Source: Anaerolineales bacterium (GTDB lineage Bacteria; Chloroflexota; Anaerolineae; Anaerolineales; E44-bin32). From it: a DNA stretch of 45,595 bases. The notes beneath the pieces were generated by a model. The model did no database searches, was not told the origin of the DNA, and saw nothing but the letters and a program-made list of their open reading frames with translations. This document shows positions 24,660 through 34,869 of the stretch, in pieces. How positions within the stretch are numbered: position 1 is the stretch's first letter; every line of letters starts with the position of its first letter. Position numbers and translations under genes: made by a program. Location of the stretch: positions 1 to 45,595 of the forward strand of contig JAFGNH010000153.1 in NCBI GenBank assembly GCA_016927115.1, given 5' to 3'.

Positions 24660-25706
24660 ATGTCTCGTGTGAAGAATATTGCTTTCATCTTGTTGATTAC
24701 CATCATGGTCCTCTCCGCCTGTACACCGGCCGATACCGCGGCTCCGGCAGCTGAAGAACCAGAAGCAGCAGCAGAGGCGGAAGCGGAAGTCGCGGAAGAA
24801 GCAGAAGAACCGGCTGAAGCGGAACCAACAACCTATACCTACGCTGACCTGGTCCTCTGCTACCCACAGCTGGGAGCCGAAAGTGACTGGCGGACTGCTA
24901 ACTCAGCTTCCATCAAGTCTTCAGCTGACGAATTGGGCATCCAGCAGTTGATTTTCTCCGATGCTCAGCAGAAGCAGGAGAACCAGATCTCTGCAGTTCG
25001 TGCGTGCATCCAGCAGGGTGTGAGCGTAATCGCCCTCCCGCCGGTTGTTGAAGACGGCTGGGACGCAGTCCTGACAGAAGCCAAGGAAGCCGGGATCCCG
25101 GTGATTATTGTTGACCGCTCCGTAAGCGCAGATGCTTCCCTCTACGATGTCCATCTTGGGTCAAATATGTTCCTTGAAGGACAACGAGCTGCGGAAGAGA
25201 TGAACGCGCTGCTTCCGGATGGTGGAAACATCCTTGAGCTCTCAGGCACCGTTGGATCAGGTGCGGCAGTAGGCCGTGCTGATGGCTTCCGCGATTCCCT
25301 CAATGACAACATCACCATTCTGGATTCCCAAACCGGCAACTTTACCCGCGCAGAAGCAATTCCCGTTATGGAAGCGTTCCTGAAGAAATATGCCGGCGAA
25401 ATTGACGGCCTGTTCATCCACAACGATGATATGGCAATCGGCGCAATCGAAGCGCTCAAGGCAGCCGGAATTAATCCAGGCGATATCAAGATTGTATCGG
25501 TGGACGGCACACGCGGTGGTTTCCAGGCTATGATCGACGGCTGGATTCAGGCTGACGTGGAATGCAATCCCCTCCTTGGACCACAGGTCATGGAAATTGC
25601 ATTGGCTCTGATGAATGGTGAGACTGTAGAGGCTGAAATCCTCACCAACGAAACAGTTTACTATCCGGACAACGCCGAAGAACTGCTCCCGACCCGGCAG
25701 TACTGA
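24660..25706 (+). CDS. Sugar-binding lipoprotein, CUT2 (YtfQ-like)
   Basis: A 348-residue periplasmic-binding-protein type 1 domain (RbsB/YtfQ family) with a signal peptide and lipobox VLSAC, followed by a Glu/Ala-rich tether of about 40 residues. The mature part shows LVLCYPQLGAESDWR, VSVIALPPVVEDGWD, VIIVDRSV, NILELSGTVGSGAAVGRADGF (blocks) and FIHNDDMAIGAIEAL, as in galactofuranose- and arabinose-binding proteins. The start at 24660 has GGAGG eight bases upstream; the earlier ATG at 24645 overlaps that site. With two separate permeases and one double ATPase it matches the YtfQ-YtfR-YtfT-YjfF system; the araBDA genes downstream point to L-arabinose. Confidence 0.9.
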   Translation: MSRVKNIAFILLITIMVLSACTPADTAAPAAEEPEAAAEAEAEVAEEAEEPAEAEPTTYTYADLVLCYPQLGAESDWRTANSASIKSSADELGIQQLIFSDAQQKQENQISAVRACIQQGVSVIALPPVVEDGWDAVLTEAKEAGIPVIIVDRSVSADASLYDVHLGSNMFLEGQRAAEEMNALLPDGGNILELSGTVGSGAAVGRADGFRDSLNDNITILDSQTGNFTRAEAIPVMEAFLKKYAGEIDGLFIHNDDMAIGAIEALKAAGINPGDIKIVSVDGTRGGFQAMIDGWIQADVECNPLLGPQVMEIALALMNGETVEAEILTNETVYYPDNAEELLPTRQY

Positions 25707-25754
25707 TCCGTGTTGATTCGCAGCTGATCTAAACCGCAGCTGTGGAAAACCAGT

Positions 25755-25789
25755 GGAGAGAGGCAGAAGCTGGGGGCCTGCTTCTCTCC
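25755..25789 (+). promoter_or_regulatory. Hairpin between binding-protein and permease genes
   Basis: GGAGAGAGGCAG (25755-25766) pairs with CTGCTTCTCTCC (25778-25789): a 12-bp stem with one G-U pair and an 11-base loop. No T run follows, so it probably protects the binding-protein message and lowers permease expression. Confidence 0.65.
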
Positions 25790-25882
25790 CAAGAAAAACA
25801 GCCTGTTGCTCGAAAATCCGAAACGTACCAGGCTGGTCTCGAACAGTAAAAAACCGGCAGCAGTGAGCCAAGGAAAACATTT

Positions 25883-26956
25883 ATGAATAAGAAACCGTCC
25901 TTATTTATTCGATTTCGTGAGAGCCAATTATTCTGGCCGACCGTTGCGCTGGTATTGATTTTAGTTTTCGACGGCATTTATGCTCCCGATTTTTTCAAAA
26001 TCGGAATCGTAGAAGGCCATCTGTATGGTAATCTGATCGATGTCGTCAATAATGGAGCTCCGTTGATCCTGGTTGCGATCGGGATGACAATGGTGATTGC
26101 CACCGAGGGTGTCGACCTATCTGTAGGAGCGGTTATCGCGATTTCCGCAGCCATGGGCGCTGTATTGATCAATCCGGCATTCGGCAACGAACTTATTTCC
26201 AATGAAATTCTTACCGAAAATATCTCCAGAACGCCGCTTCCATTGATTGTATTGGCCAATCTTGCGGCTGGGACAATCTGCGGATTGTGGAATGGATTTC
26301 TGGTTTCTCGGGCAAAGATCCAGCCTATGGTTGCCACGCTCATCCTTATGGTTGCAGGACGCGGCATCGCCCAGCTGATCACCAATGGCCAGATCATGAC
26401 CATCTACTATACGCCGTACTTTTTCTTTGGAAATGGTTTTTTTCTGGGTATCCCAGTGGCGGTGTATATCGTTATTCTGGTGTTGATCCTGGCATGGTTC
26501 CTGGTCCGTAAGACCTCAATAGGTTTGTTTATTGAATCGGTCGGGATCAATGCATCTTCGGCATATTACAGTGGTATCAACGAAAAAAACGTCAAACTTT
26601 TTGCCTATACTTTCTGCGGTTTCTGCGCATCTATTGCCGGGTTGATCCTGAGCTCCTATGTGCACAGTGCAGATGCCAATAACATCGGCCTTAACTACGA
26701 ACTGGATGCGATCCTGGCGGTCGTTATCGGCGGGACACTCATGGCGGGGGGCAGGTTCTCACTTGTCGCGAGTGCAATAGGCGCAGTGGTAATCCGAACC
26801 TTCACGATCACGATGTATACCGTTGGGGTTCCGGCTAATGCACTCCTGGCAGCTAAAGCTCTGCTGGTACTTGTGGTAATTCTCCTTTACTCTGATCAAT
26901 CCCGACAACTTCTGAACATGCTATCCGAACGGAGGAAGGGGATGAAAAATGCCTAA
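25883..26956 (+). CDS. ABC sugar transporter permease, CUT2 (YtfT-like)
   Basis: A 357-residue membrane protein of the RbsC/AraH family with about ten hydrophobic segments. The family motif VDLSVGAVIAISA lies near residue 75, and VIGGTLMAGGRFSLVASAIGA near residue 285. It forms one half of a heterodimeric channel with the next gene, which its last eight bases overlap. A ribosome site AAGGAAA lies upstream of the ATG. Confidence 0.92.
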   Translation: MNKKPSLFIRFRESQLFWPTVALVLILVFDGIYAPDFFKIGIVEGHLYGNLIDVVNNGAPLILVAIGMTMVIATEGVDLSVGAVIAISAAMGAVLINPAFGNELISNEILTENISRTPLPLIVLANLAAGTICGLWNGFLVSRAKIQPMVATLILMVAGRGIAQLITNGQIMTIYYTPYFFFGNGFFLGIPVAVYIVILVLILAWFLVRKTSIGLFIESVGINASSAYYSGINEKNVKLFAYTFCGFCASIAGLILSSYVHSADANNIGLNYELDAILAVVIGGTLMAGGRFSLVASAIGAVVIRTFTITMYTVGVPANALLAAKALLVLVVILLYSDQSRQLLNMLSERRKGMKNA

Positions 26957-27917
26957 AATAAAACGTTTCCTCTTTACGAATGGTGCTCTGATAGCAACGA
27001 TCTGTATCTTTATCATTGTGTACTTTATCGGCGGTCAACTGTATCCGGCCATGCAAAAGCCCCAGGTATTTTTTAATCTGTTCATTAATAATGCCAGTCT
27101 GTTGATTGTCTCGATTGGTATGACCCTGGTGGTTTTGATGGGAGGGATAGACCTTTCAGTTGGTGCGATGATTGCGCTTACCAGTATGGCTTCGGCAGCG
27201 CTGCTTCAGGCGGGGTTAAATCCTGTCCTGGTGATGATCCTGATGCTTGTGATGGGTATTCTGTTTGGGTTCACCCAGGGTTTTATCATCCACTTTCTCA
27301 AGGTAGAAGCGTTTGTGGTTACCCTGATGGGTTTGTTCTTTGCCCGGGGAATGGCATATGTAATCAATGACAGCTCGATAACAATAAAGAATGAGTTCTA
27401 TAAATTTCTTGCATTGACTAAAATACCGATCCCGTTTTTTGAAAAGGCGTATGTTTATATCCCAACATTGGTGGGTATTGTACTTTTGTTAGTTCTCATG
27501 GTTATCACCAACTTTACACGCTTCGGGCGCACTGTATATGCCATTGGAGATGATGAACAGTCGGCCATGCTCATGGGGCTGCCGGTTGGGCGAACCAAAA
27601 TCATTGTGTATTCGATCAGTGGTTTTTGCTCAGCATTGGCCGGAATTGTATTCAGTATCTCACTGCTTTCAGGGTATGGGGGGTATGCTCAGTCAATGGA
27701 GATGGATGCTATCGCCTCAACAGTGATCGGAGGAACTGCCCTGACAGGTGGTGTCGGGAATGTTTTCGGCACGCTGTTTGGCGTAATGATCAACGGAATT
27801 ATCGTCTCAATCCTGCAGTTCAATGGAACACTGACGTCCTGGTGGACCCGAATTGGTGTGGGAGTACTGACACTGATCTTTATCGGGATCCAGAGCTTTT
27901 TCTACAAGAGGAAATAG
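26949..27917 (+). CDS. ABC sugar transporter permease, CUT2 (YjfF-like)
   Basis: A 322-residue paralogue of the previous permease with the motif IDLSVGAMIALTSM near residue 67 and VIGGTALTGGVGNVFGTLFG near residue 260. Having two different permeases with one two-domain ATPase is characteristic of the YtfT/YjfF arrangement and unlike RbsC, which works as a homodimer. Translation is coupled to ytfT-like gene by overlap. Confidence 0.92.
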   Translation: MPKIKRFLFTNGALIATICIFIIVYFIGGQLYPAMQKPQVFFNLFINNASLLIVSIGMTLVVLMGGIDLSVGAMIALTSMASAALLQAGLNPVLVMILMLVMGILFGFTQGFIIHFLKVEAFVVTLMGLFFARGMAYVINDSSITIKNEFYKFLALTKIPIPFFEKAYVYIPTLVGIVLLLVLMVITNFTRFGRTVYAIGDDEQSAMLMGLPVGRTKIIVYSISGFCSALAGIVFSISLLSGYGGYAQSMEMDAIASTVIGGTALTGGVGNVFGTLFGVMINGIIVSILQFNGTLTSWWTRIGVGVLTLIFIGIQSFFYKRK

Positions 27918-27965
27918 GGATGGAATTGCAGGGGATTCGTTTCTTAGAAGATGGAGATGGGAACA

Positions 27966-29477
27966 ATGACCCAGAATAATAACGGCGAAATTATCAGGAT
28001 GGAAGGTATCTATAAATATTTCCCGGGCGTTCAGGCTTTGGAGAATGTAGACTTCTGCCTGCGTAAAGGCGAGATTCATGCTCTGGTTGGTGAAAATGGC
28101 GCCGGCAAATCAACGCTTATCAAGGTAATGACAGGTGTGGAACGGTTTGATACAGGAAAATTGATTTATGATGGCCAGGAAATCATCATTCGCTCACCAC
28201 AGCAGGCGCAGAATCTCGGCATCAGTACGGTGTACCAGGAAATAAATCTCTGCTCCAATCTGTCGGTGGCTGAAAACCTGCTGCTCGGGCGCGAACCAGG
28301 CGGATTATTAGGCATCAATAAGAAGGCGATGAATAAACGGGCCAGGGAGATCATGCTTGAGCTGGGAGTGGATATTGACGTAACTGCACCGCTGGAGACT
28401 TTCTCCACAGCCATCCAGCAGATTATAGCCATTGCCCGCGCGTTGGAAATATCCTCGGTAAAAGTATTGATCCTCGATGAACCCACATCGAGTCTGGATA
28501 TCCAGGAGACCAATCTTATTTTCAAGGTGATGCGGCAGCTGAAAGATTCTGGCGTGGGAATCATCTTTATCACCCATTTTATCAAACAGGTATACGATGT
28601 CTCGGACCGTATCACAGTCCTGCGAAATGGATCACTGGTTGGGACATACGACACTGACTCGCTTTCCAGACTGTCGCTCGTTGAGAAGATGATCGGCCGC
28701 AGCCTGGCTGAATACGAAGAAATGGAAAAATCTGAATACAAACATACTGATGAAGTCCCTATTGTCCAGGCAAATGGATTAGGGCGAGTTGGCTCTGTAA
28801 AACCGCTGGATATCGATTTGCATGCAGGAGAAGTGGTGGGGCTGGCCGGATTGCTGGGCTCTGGCCGGACTGAAGTGGCCAAGCTGTTATTCGGGATCGA
28901 TGAGCCGGATTCAGGAAACATATCCATAGACGGCAAGCTCCTCAAGAACCATTCACCTCTGACATCGATCTGTTTTGGTCTGGCTCTCTGCCCTGAAGAT
29001 CGTAAGGAGAGCGGGATTTTTGACCAACTGACTGTGCGGGAAAATATCTTTATTGCCATGCAGGCCCGGCTCGGTTGGTTTAAATTTCTGAGCAGGCAGG
29101 AACAGGAAGAAGTCACGGACAAATATGTAAAGATGCTCAATATTTCCACACCATCTGCCGAACAGAAAGTGGGGAATCTCAGCGGCGGCAACCAGCAAAA
29201 GGTGATTCTTGCCCGCTGGCTCGCAACGCATCCAGAACTCTTGATACTTGACGAACCAACCCGTGGTATCGATGTGGGTACAAAAGCAGAGATCCAGAAA
29301 ATGGTCATTTCTCTTGCCTCCGAAGGCATGTCCTGCGTTTTTATTTCTTCTGAATTAGAAGAAGTGATGCGGACCAGCCATCGGATTGTTGTCATGCGTG
29401 AAAAAGAGAAGGTTAACGAGTTTTCAGGAAGTGTGGAGGAACGGAAAATCATGGAGGCAATCGCCGGGAGTGAATAG
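27966..29477 (+). CDS. Sugar ABC transporter ATPase with two nucleotide-binding domains (YtfR/AraG-like)
   Basis: About 503 residues with two ABC domains in tandem. Domain 1 has Walker A GENGAGKS, a signature-like region FSTAIQQIIAIARAL and Walker B LILDEPTSSLD. Domain 2 has the degenerate Walker A GLLGSGRTE usual for this family, the signature LSGGNQQK and Walker B LILDEPTRGIDVG. It energises the two CUT2 permeases. Three in-frame ATG codons (27951, 27957, 27966) compete; 27966 has GGAG nine bases upstream and is chosen with modest certainty. Confidence 0.92.
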   Translation: MTQNNNGEIIRMEGIYKYFPGVQALENVDFCLRKGEIHALVGENGAGKSTLIKVMTGVERFDTGKLIYDGQEIIIRSPQQAQNLGISTVYQEINLCSNLSVAENLLLGREPGGLLGINKKAMNKRAREIMLELGVDIDVTAPLETFSTAIQQIIAIARALEISSVKVLILDEPTSSLDIQETNLIFKVMRQLKDSGVGIIFITHFIKQVYDVSDRITVLRNGSLVGTYDTDSLSRLSLVEKMIGRSLAEYEEMEKSEYKHTDEVPIVQANGLGRVGSVKPLDIDLHAGEVVGLAGLLGSGRTEVAKLLFGIDEPDSGNISIDGKLLKNHSPLTSICFGLALCPEDRKESGIFDQLTVRENIFIAMQARLGWFKFLSRQEQEEVTDKYVKMLNISTPSAEQKVGNLSGGNQQKVILARWLATHPELLILDEPTRGIDVGTKAEIQKMVISLASEGMSCVFISSELEEVMRTSHRIVVMREKEKVNEFSGSVEERKIMEAIAGSE

Positions 29478-29501
29478 CAGGGTGATTGAACCTTCTTACT
29501 G

Positions 29502-30635
29502 ATGTGTGGCCTTATGGATATCGAGACTGCAGCAATTCAAAACGAACTGGAGAATAAGATCAATAGTCTCCGGCACCTTATGGAAGCGTCGGAAGTGGAT
29601 GCTGTTCTCCTGCAGCGGTCCAGCAGCTTTTCATGGGCTACCTGTGGGGCGGATCCACATATCAATACCGCAGCCAGCGATGGCGCGGCGATGCTGCTGA
29701 TAACACCGAGTGAAAAATATGTATTAACCGATAACATCGAAGCTTCCCGTCTGGAACAGGAAGAGGGCCTCTTTTTACAGGGGTGGACCTTCAAGGTTTC
29801 TCCCTGGTATGGGCCGGATGGCGCGGCAAGGGTATTAACCAGTGGCAGAAGAACAGGTACAGATGGACTTTACCCTGTGGGAAAGGACCTTTCCAGGGAA
29901 CTTGCATGGCTGCGGGCTCAGCTCTCGGAAAACGAAACAGCGCGCTTCAGGATTCTGGGCGAATTATGCGGAAAGTCTATGCAGGAAGCAGTCTATTCGA
30001 TTCAACCGGGCATGAGTGAGTATGAAATAGCCGGCCTGCTGTCTGGAGCTGCAGAATCCAATGGGGTCCAGGCCGTTGTCAATCTTGTCGGGACCGATGA
30101 ACGGATTTTTAATTACCGCCACCCCATCCCAACAGCCAGAAAGCTGGATCGTTATGCCATGGTTGTGCTTTGCGGCCGAAAATGGGGATTGGTGTGTTCG
30201 GTTACCCGTCTGGTCCATTTTGGTGCTGTGCCGGAAGAAATACGCTCCAGAACCCGGGCAGTCGCAGAGATTGATGCGTTTATGATCACCCGCACGCGTC
30301 CAGGAAGGACGATTGCAGATGTCTTTTCGAGTACTCAACAGGCTTATTCTAGACTTGGTTATCCTGGAGAATGGCAAAACCATCACCAGGGTGGATTGGC
30401 GGGGTATGAGCCGCGTGAAATTGTTGCGACTCAGGATACTCACCAGCCGGTTGCAGTCGGCCAGGCGTACGCCTGGAACCCATCTGTATCTGGAGCAAAA
30501 TCTGAAGACACCATTCTGGTGGAACCCTGGGCCAACGAGGTCTTAACCGAAACTCCGGGTTGGCCTATGCTGGAAATCAGGATTGATGATAAGTGTGTAA
30601 AACGCCCTGACATTCTTGAAAGGGATAGCGTTTAA
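29502..30635 (+). CDS. M24 peptidase-fold protein with most metal ligands missing
   Basis: A 377-residue protein with a creatinase/aminopeptidase P layout: an N-terminal domain to about residue 140 and a pita-bread domain after it (YEIAGLLSGAAESNG, RHPIPTARKLDRY). The first metal Asp is replaced in VVLCG (221-225), the second in SVTR (233-236, where SDxTR is expected), the GHGIG histidine region reads HHQGGLAG (294-301), and the first metal Glu region reads AWNPS; only the final Glu, E335 in SEDTILV, is where expected. It therefore is unlikely to be a metallopeptidase. It lies between the transporter and araB and may be a sugar-related enzyme or binding protein of unknown role. The ribosome site is weak. 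Confidence 0.75.
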   Translation: MCGLMDIETAAIQNELENKINSLRHLMEASEVDAVLLQRSSSFSWATCGADPHINTAASDGAAMLLITPSEKYVLTDNIEASRLEQEEGLFLQGWTFKVSPWYGPDGAARVLTSGRRTGTDGLYPVGKDLSRELAWLRAQLSENETARFRILGELCGKSMQEAVYSIQPGMSEYEIAGLLSGAAESNGVQAVVNLVGTDERIFNYRHPIPTARKLDRYAMVVLCGRKWGLVCSVTRLVHFGAVPEEIRSRTRAVAEIDAFMITRTRPGRTIADVFSSTQQAYSRLGYPGEWQNHHQGGLAGYEPREIVATQDTHQPVAVGQAYAWNPSVSGAKSEDTILVEPWANEVLTETPGWPMLEIRIDDKCVKRPDILERDSV

Positions 30636-30748
30636 ACCGGGAAGCAAGTTGGTCACAGGTGCTGTGGAAAAGATCCATTGCACAGAGATAGCACACATTG
30701 ATATTTTTCTGAATGGGAATATTCAGGAATTCAAAACAAGGAGGGCGG

Positions 30749-32440
30749 ATGTCCAGGTATGTGATCGGAGTTGATTTTGGTACAGAATCCGGGCGGGCCA
30801 TCCTGGTGGATACTGCTGATGGAAGGGAAATAGCCAGCGATGTCTATCAGTATTCAAATGGCGTTATCGACGAAAGACTCCCCTCTTCCGATCAACCACT
30901 GGAAACGGATTGGGCACTGCAGGATCCACAGGATTACCTCCGCACCTTTCAGAATGTGATACCCAATACAATCAAAAAATCCGGTATCAATCCTGAGAAT
31001 ATCATCGGGATTGGAATAGATTTCACGGCCTGTACTATGCTTCCCACAACCGCAGACGGCACCCCTTTATGTTTTCAGCCCGAATGGAAAGACAATCCCC
31101 ATGCATGGGTGAAATTATGGAAGCACCATGCAGCCCAGCCTGAAGCTGATCTGATTAACAGTACAGCACGCGAAATGGGAGAACCCTGGCTGGAACGTTA
31201 TGGCGGTAAAATCTCCTCCGAGTGGTTCTTTTCCAAGGTGCTGCAGATTGTGCATGAAGCGCCTGAAGTCTACAAGGCGGCAGACAGGATGATTGAGGCG
31301 GCTGATTGGGTTGTTTGGCAGCTCACAGGCGTAGAAACGCGCAACAGCTGCACTGCCGGGTATAAGGCTATCTGGTCTAAAAGTGAAGGATTCCCCTCAA
31401 AGGATTATTTTAAAGCACTTCATCCGATGCTCGAAAATGTTGTTGATGAAAAAATGAGCCGGGACATTCGCCCGGCAGGGCAGAAAGCCGGCGGGTTGAG
31501 CCCACAGGCTGCTGAATGGACCGGCCTTAAGCCGGGGACTGCTGTCGCTGTTGCGAATGTAGATGCCCATGTTGCTGTTCCTGCTGTGACAGTTACAGAA
31601 GCGGGGCGGATGGTGATGATCATGGGAACTTCGACCTGCCATATGGTTCTGGGCAAGGAAGAACACCTGGTACCCGGTATTTGTGGTTATGTGGAAGATG
31701 GTATTATCCCGGATTTCTTCGGATATGAAGCAGGCCAATCCTGTGTGGGAGATCATTTTGCCTGGTTTGTAGAAAATTGTGTCCCAGGCTCCTATGATCA
31801 GGAAGCGGAAGAGCGTGGAATCGGAATTCATGCCCTGTTGGAGGAAAAAGCTTCGCGCTATCAGGCAGGGGAAACCGGGCTGGTAGCTCTGGACTGGTGG
31901 AACGGAAACCGTTCCGTGCTGGTTGATGTTGACCTGGCCGGAGTACTCGTGGGCATGACGCTGGCGACAAAACCTGAAGAGATCTACAGGGCTTTGATAG
32001 AAGCGACTGCATTCGGTACGCGGGTAATTGTTGAGGCGTTCCAGCAGAATGGAGTGCCGATTCATGAACTGGTAGCCTGCGGTGGTTTGCCGGAGAAGAA
32101 CAGTCTGCTGATGCAGATATATTCGGATGTAATGGGTATGCCATTCAAGGTAAGTGCTTCAGCTCAGACACCTGCTCTTGGCTCGGCCATGTTTGGAGCA
32201 GTCGCAGCCGGTAAGGCAGCCGGTGGGTACGACAGCATTTACGAAGCAGCACAGGCTATGGCTTCTCTCAAGGAGGACTATTACAAACCTGATATGGAAA
32301 ACCACGCTGTATATAACCGTCTATATACCGAATATATACAGCTGCACGATTATTTTGGCAGAGGGGCGAATGATGTTTTGAAGCGTTTGAAGGCACTGAA
32401 GGGCGAGGTGCTTGCAGACCGCACGAGGAAAGAATCATGA
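30749..32440 (+). CDS. araB: Ribulokinase
   Basis: A 563-residue FGGY kinase of AraB length, with [14 protein letters not shown] at residues 6-19, [41 protein letters not shown] (all AraB-type blocks) and GTSTCHMVL. It phosphorylates L-ribulose to L-ribulose 5-phosphate. The start at 30749 is set by AAGGAGG just upstream; the ATG at 30713 lies before that site. The araD start overlaps its stop codon. Confidence 0.95.
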   Translation: MSRYVIGVDFGTESGRAILVDTADGREIASDVYQYSNGVIDERLPSSDQPLETDWALQDPQDYLRTFQNVIPNTIKKSGINPENIIGIGIDFTACTMLPTTADGTPLCFQPEWKDNPHAWVKLWKHHAAQPEADLINSTAREMGEPWLERYGGKISSEWFFSKVLQIVHEAPEVYKAADRMIEAADWVVWQLTGVETRNSCTAGYKAIWSKSEGFPSKDYFKALHPMLENVVDEKMSRDIRPAGQKAGGLSPQAAEWTGLKPGTAVAVANVDAHVAVPAVTVTEAGRMVMIMGTSTCHMVLGKEEHLVPGICGYVEDGIIPDFFGYEAGQSCVGDHFAWFVENCVPGSYDQEAEERGIGIHALLEEKASRYQAGETGLVALDWWNGNRSVLVDVDLAGVLVGMTLATKPEEIYRALIEATAFGTRVIVEAFQQNGVPIHELVACGGLPEKNSLLMQIYSDVMGMPFKVSASAQTPALGSAMFGAVAAGKAAGGYDSIYEAAQAMASLKEDYYKPDMENHAVYNRLYTEYIQLHDYFGRGANDVLKRLKALKGEVLADRTRKES

Positions 32441-33084
32441 TGTTAACAGAGATTCGGGAAGAGCTGGTTTTTCTCAACCAGGCACTCGCAGAAAATGGCC
32501 TGGTTGTGTGGACCGGCGGGAATGCAAGCGTGCGTGATCCGGAAACCGGGCTGGTTGTTATCAAGCCTTCCGGCATTATGTTCCCTGACCTGACTCCGGA
32601 AAGTATGGTTGTTGTTGATCTGGATGGGAACCGGGTGGAAGGGGATCTGGCTGCTTCCTCCGACACTTCCAGCCACCTTTATATCTATCGCCATCGCAAA
32701 GATGTCAATGGTGTAGTCCACACCCATTCCAATTATGCAACTGCCTTTGCGGCTGTTAATATGCCAATTCCCGCTGTACTTACAGCACTCTGCGATGAGT
32801 TTGGAGGCCCGATTCCCTGTGGAGGATTTGCCCTGATCGGTGGAGAGCAGATAGGGAAGATTGTGATTGAGGAAATCGGCACCAGTCCGGCTATTCTGCT
32901 GAAAAACCATGGTGTATTTACGATCGGGAAAACTGGAAAAGCTGCCGTCAAGGCTGCAGTGATGGTGGAGGATGTTGCCAAGACCGTCTGGCTTTCCATG
33001 CAGCTTGGAGAACCGTGTGAAATTTCCACCGAGAACGTGGCCAGACTGCACGAGCGATATATAAACGTATACGGTCAACACTGA
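32437..33084 (+). CDS. araD: L-ribulose-5-phosphate 4-epimerase
   Basis: A 215-residue class II aldolase-family epimerase. D76 and zinc ligands H95 and H97 sit at the same positions as in E. coli AraD, with a third histidine at H158 (KNHGVF), and TGGNAS is the phosphate loop. It turns L-ribulose 5-phosphate into D-xylulose 5-phosphate. It begins four bases inside the end of araB (ATGA overlap). Flanked by araB and araA, which makes the assignment firm despite similarity to fuculose-phosphate aldolase. Confidence 0.92.
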   Translation: MMLTEIREELVFLNQALAENGLVVWTGGNASVRDPETGLVVIKPSGIMFPDLTPESMVVVDLDGNRVEGDLAASSDTSSHLYIYRHRKDVNGVVHTHSNYATAFAAVNMPIPAVLTALCDEFGGPIPCGGFALIGGEQIGKIVIEEIGTSPAILLKNHGVFTIGKTGKAAVKAAVMVEDVAKTVWLSMQLGEPCEISTENVARLHERYINVYGQH

Positions 33085-33103
33085 CCTGAGAACAGGAGTC
33101 GAT

Positions 33104-34603
33104 ATGGAGATACACAGGAATAAGCAATTATGGTTTGTAACTGGAAGTCAGCACTTGTATGGGCAGGAAGCCCTGGAAAAGGTTGCCGTGAATTCGAAAA
33201 AAATCGTTTCAGGTCTGGCTGAGGCGGACCAGATTCCGATTGACATTATTTTTAAATCAGTAGCAACCACACCGGAAGAAATCAACCAGGTTTGTCTGGA
33301 TGCGAATTATTCCCCGGAATGCATTGGTCTGATCACCTGGATGCACACCTTTTCTCCCGCGAAAATGTGGATTGCCGGGCTGAGCATATTGAATAAGCCT
33401 CTGGCTCATCTGCATACCCAGTTTAACCGGGATATCCCCTGGGATAGCATTGATATGGATTATATGAACCTCAATCAATCTGCTCATGGGGATCGCGAAT
33501 TCGGATTTATTGGCGCCCGTATAGGGCTGCCGCGCAAGATCATTGTCGGTTACTGGCAGGAGCAGAGAGTTCTCGATGAACTGGGCAACTGGTCGCGTGC
33601 CGCGCTGGCCTGGGATGATTCTCACCACCTGAAAATCGCCCGTTTTGGTGATAATATGCGCGAAGTTGCTGTAACAGAGGGTAATAAAGTATCGGCGCAG
33701 ATGACATTCGGTTATGCGGTCAACGGCTATGGCCTGGGTGATCTGACCGCGTATGTCAACCAGGCGACTGATTCCCAGGTTGATCAGCTTATCAATGAAT
33801 ACTGCGATCTGTATTTTGTACAGAAAGAACTGCAACCGGGCGGATCACGAAGCAGTGATTTACGGGAGGCTGCAAAAATAGAAATTGGTTTGCGGGCGTT
33901 TCTCGAAGAGGGAGATTTTAAGGCTTTCACAACTACGTTTGAGAACCTGTATGGGCTTGCCCAACTCCCTGGCCTATCGGCGCAGCGATTGATGGCCGAT
34001 GGGTATGGTTTCGGTGCCGAAGGTGATTGGAAAACAGCTGCACTGGTCAGATCTATGAAAGTCATGGCAGCCGGGCTGGAAGGTGGAACGTCGTTTATGG
34101 AGGACTATACCTATCACTTCGAACCGGGAAACCAGATGGTTCTGGGTGCCCACATGCTGGAAGTGTGTGCTTCGATTGCTGATGGGAAACCTTCCCTTGA
34201 GGTGCATCCGCTTGGGATTGGTGGGAAAGATGATCCGCCGCGGCTGGTGTTTAATGTCCAGGCCAGGCCAGCTTTGAATGCCACCATTATTGATCTGGGC
34301 GGCAGATTCCGGATGCTGATTAATGAAGTGGATGTTGTTACTCCTTCGGAAGAACTGCCACATCTGCCCGTCGGCCGGGTGATATGGAAACCTCTGCCGG
34401 ATCTGCCTACAGCTGCTTCAACCTGGATCCTGGCCGGAGGTGCACACCATACCTGTTTCAGCCAGGCTGTTCATACCAGTCACCTGTTGGATTTTGCAGA
34501 AATGGCCGGTATCGAAGTTATGATTATTGATAAAAATACAGATATGAATACTTTTAAGGATCATCTTAGATGGAATGAAATGTATTACCACCTGATTGCC
34601 TGA
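33104..34603 (+). CDS. araA: L-arabinose isomerase
   Basis: A 499-residue protein, the normal AraA length. It begins with the diagnostic [12 protein letters not shown] and contains [32 protein letters not shown] (as AraA blocks), metal ligand regions [16 protein letters not shown] and GAHMLEVC, and the C-terminal [10 protein letters not shown]. It converts L-arabinose to L-ribulose, the first step of the pathway. AGGAG precedes the ATG. Last gene of the arabinose operon. Confidence 0.97.
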   Translation: MEIHRNKQLWFVTGSQHLYGQEALEKVAVNSKKIVSGLAEADQIPIDIIFKSVATTPEEINQVCLDANYSPECIGLITWMHTFSPAKMWIAGLSILNKPLAHLHTQFNRDIPWDSIDMDYMNLNQSAHGDREFGFIGARIGLPRKIIVGYWQEQRVLDELGNWSRAALAWDDSHHLKIARFGDNMREVAVTEGNKVSAQMTFGYAVNGYGLGDLTAYVNQATDSQVDQLINEYCDLYFVQKELQPGGSRSSDLREAAKIEIGLRAFLEEGDFKAFTTTFENLYGLAQLPGLSAQRLMADGYGFGAEGDWKTAALVRSMKVMAAGLEGGTSFMEDYTYHFEPGNQMVLGAHMLEVCASIADGKPSLEVHPLGIGGKDDPPRLVFNVQARPALNATIIDLGGRFRMLINEVDVVTPSEELPHLPVGRVIWKPLPDLPTAASTWILAGGAHHTCFSQAVHTSHLLDFAEMAGIEVMIIDKNTDMNTFKDHLRWNEMYYHLIA

Positions 34604-34640
34604 AAGAGTTGGTCCGAGTAATTCTGATTGCTGCTTAGAA

Positions 34641-34711
34641 AAGATGGCGGAACCTGTGTTTCTACTATCCTCCAGAGATATCAAAGACATCTTCCACAGG
34701 TACGCCATCTT
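34641..34711 (+). terminator. Long imperfect hairpin after araA
   Basis: AAGATGGCG (34641-34649) plus CCTGTG (34653-34658) pair with CACAGG (34695-34700) plus CGCCATCTT (34703-34711), with a small internal bulge and a 36-base loop. A pyrimidine-rich GTCCTTTCC follows. Likely 3' end of the arabinose operon, though not a classic T-run terminator. Confidence 0.6.
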
Positions 34712-34869
34712 GTCCTTTCCATGGGGGTAAAAATTCATTTTCTCCGGAGCAGTCATTTTGGCTGCGGAAATCGTCTGAATCAGTCCGTGTGCTTGGAATT
34801 CCAGCCAAATCGGTCTATGATAGGTAAGATGAGTCAATCGTTATATGAATTCTATTTCAGGAGGACCGA

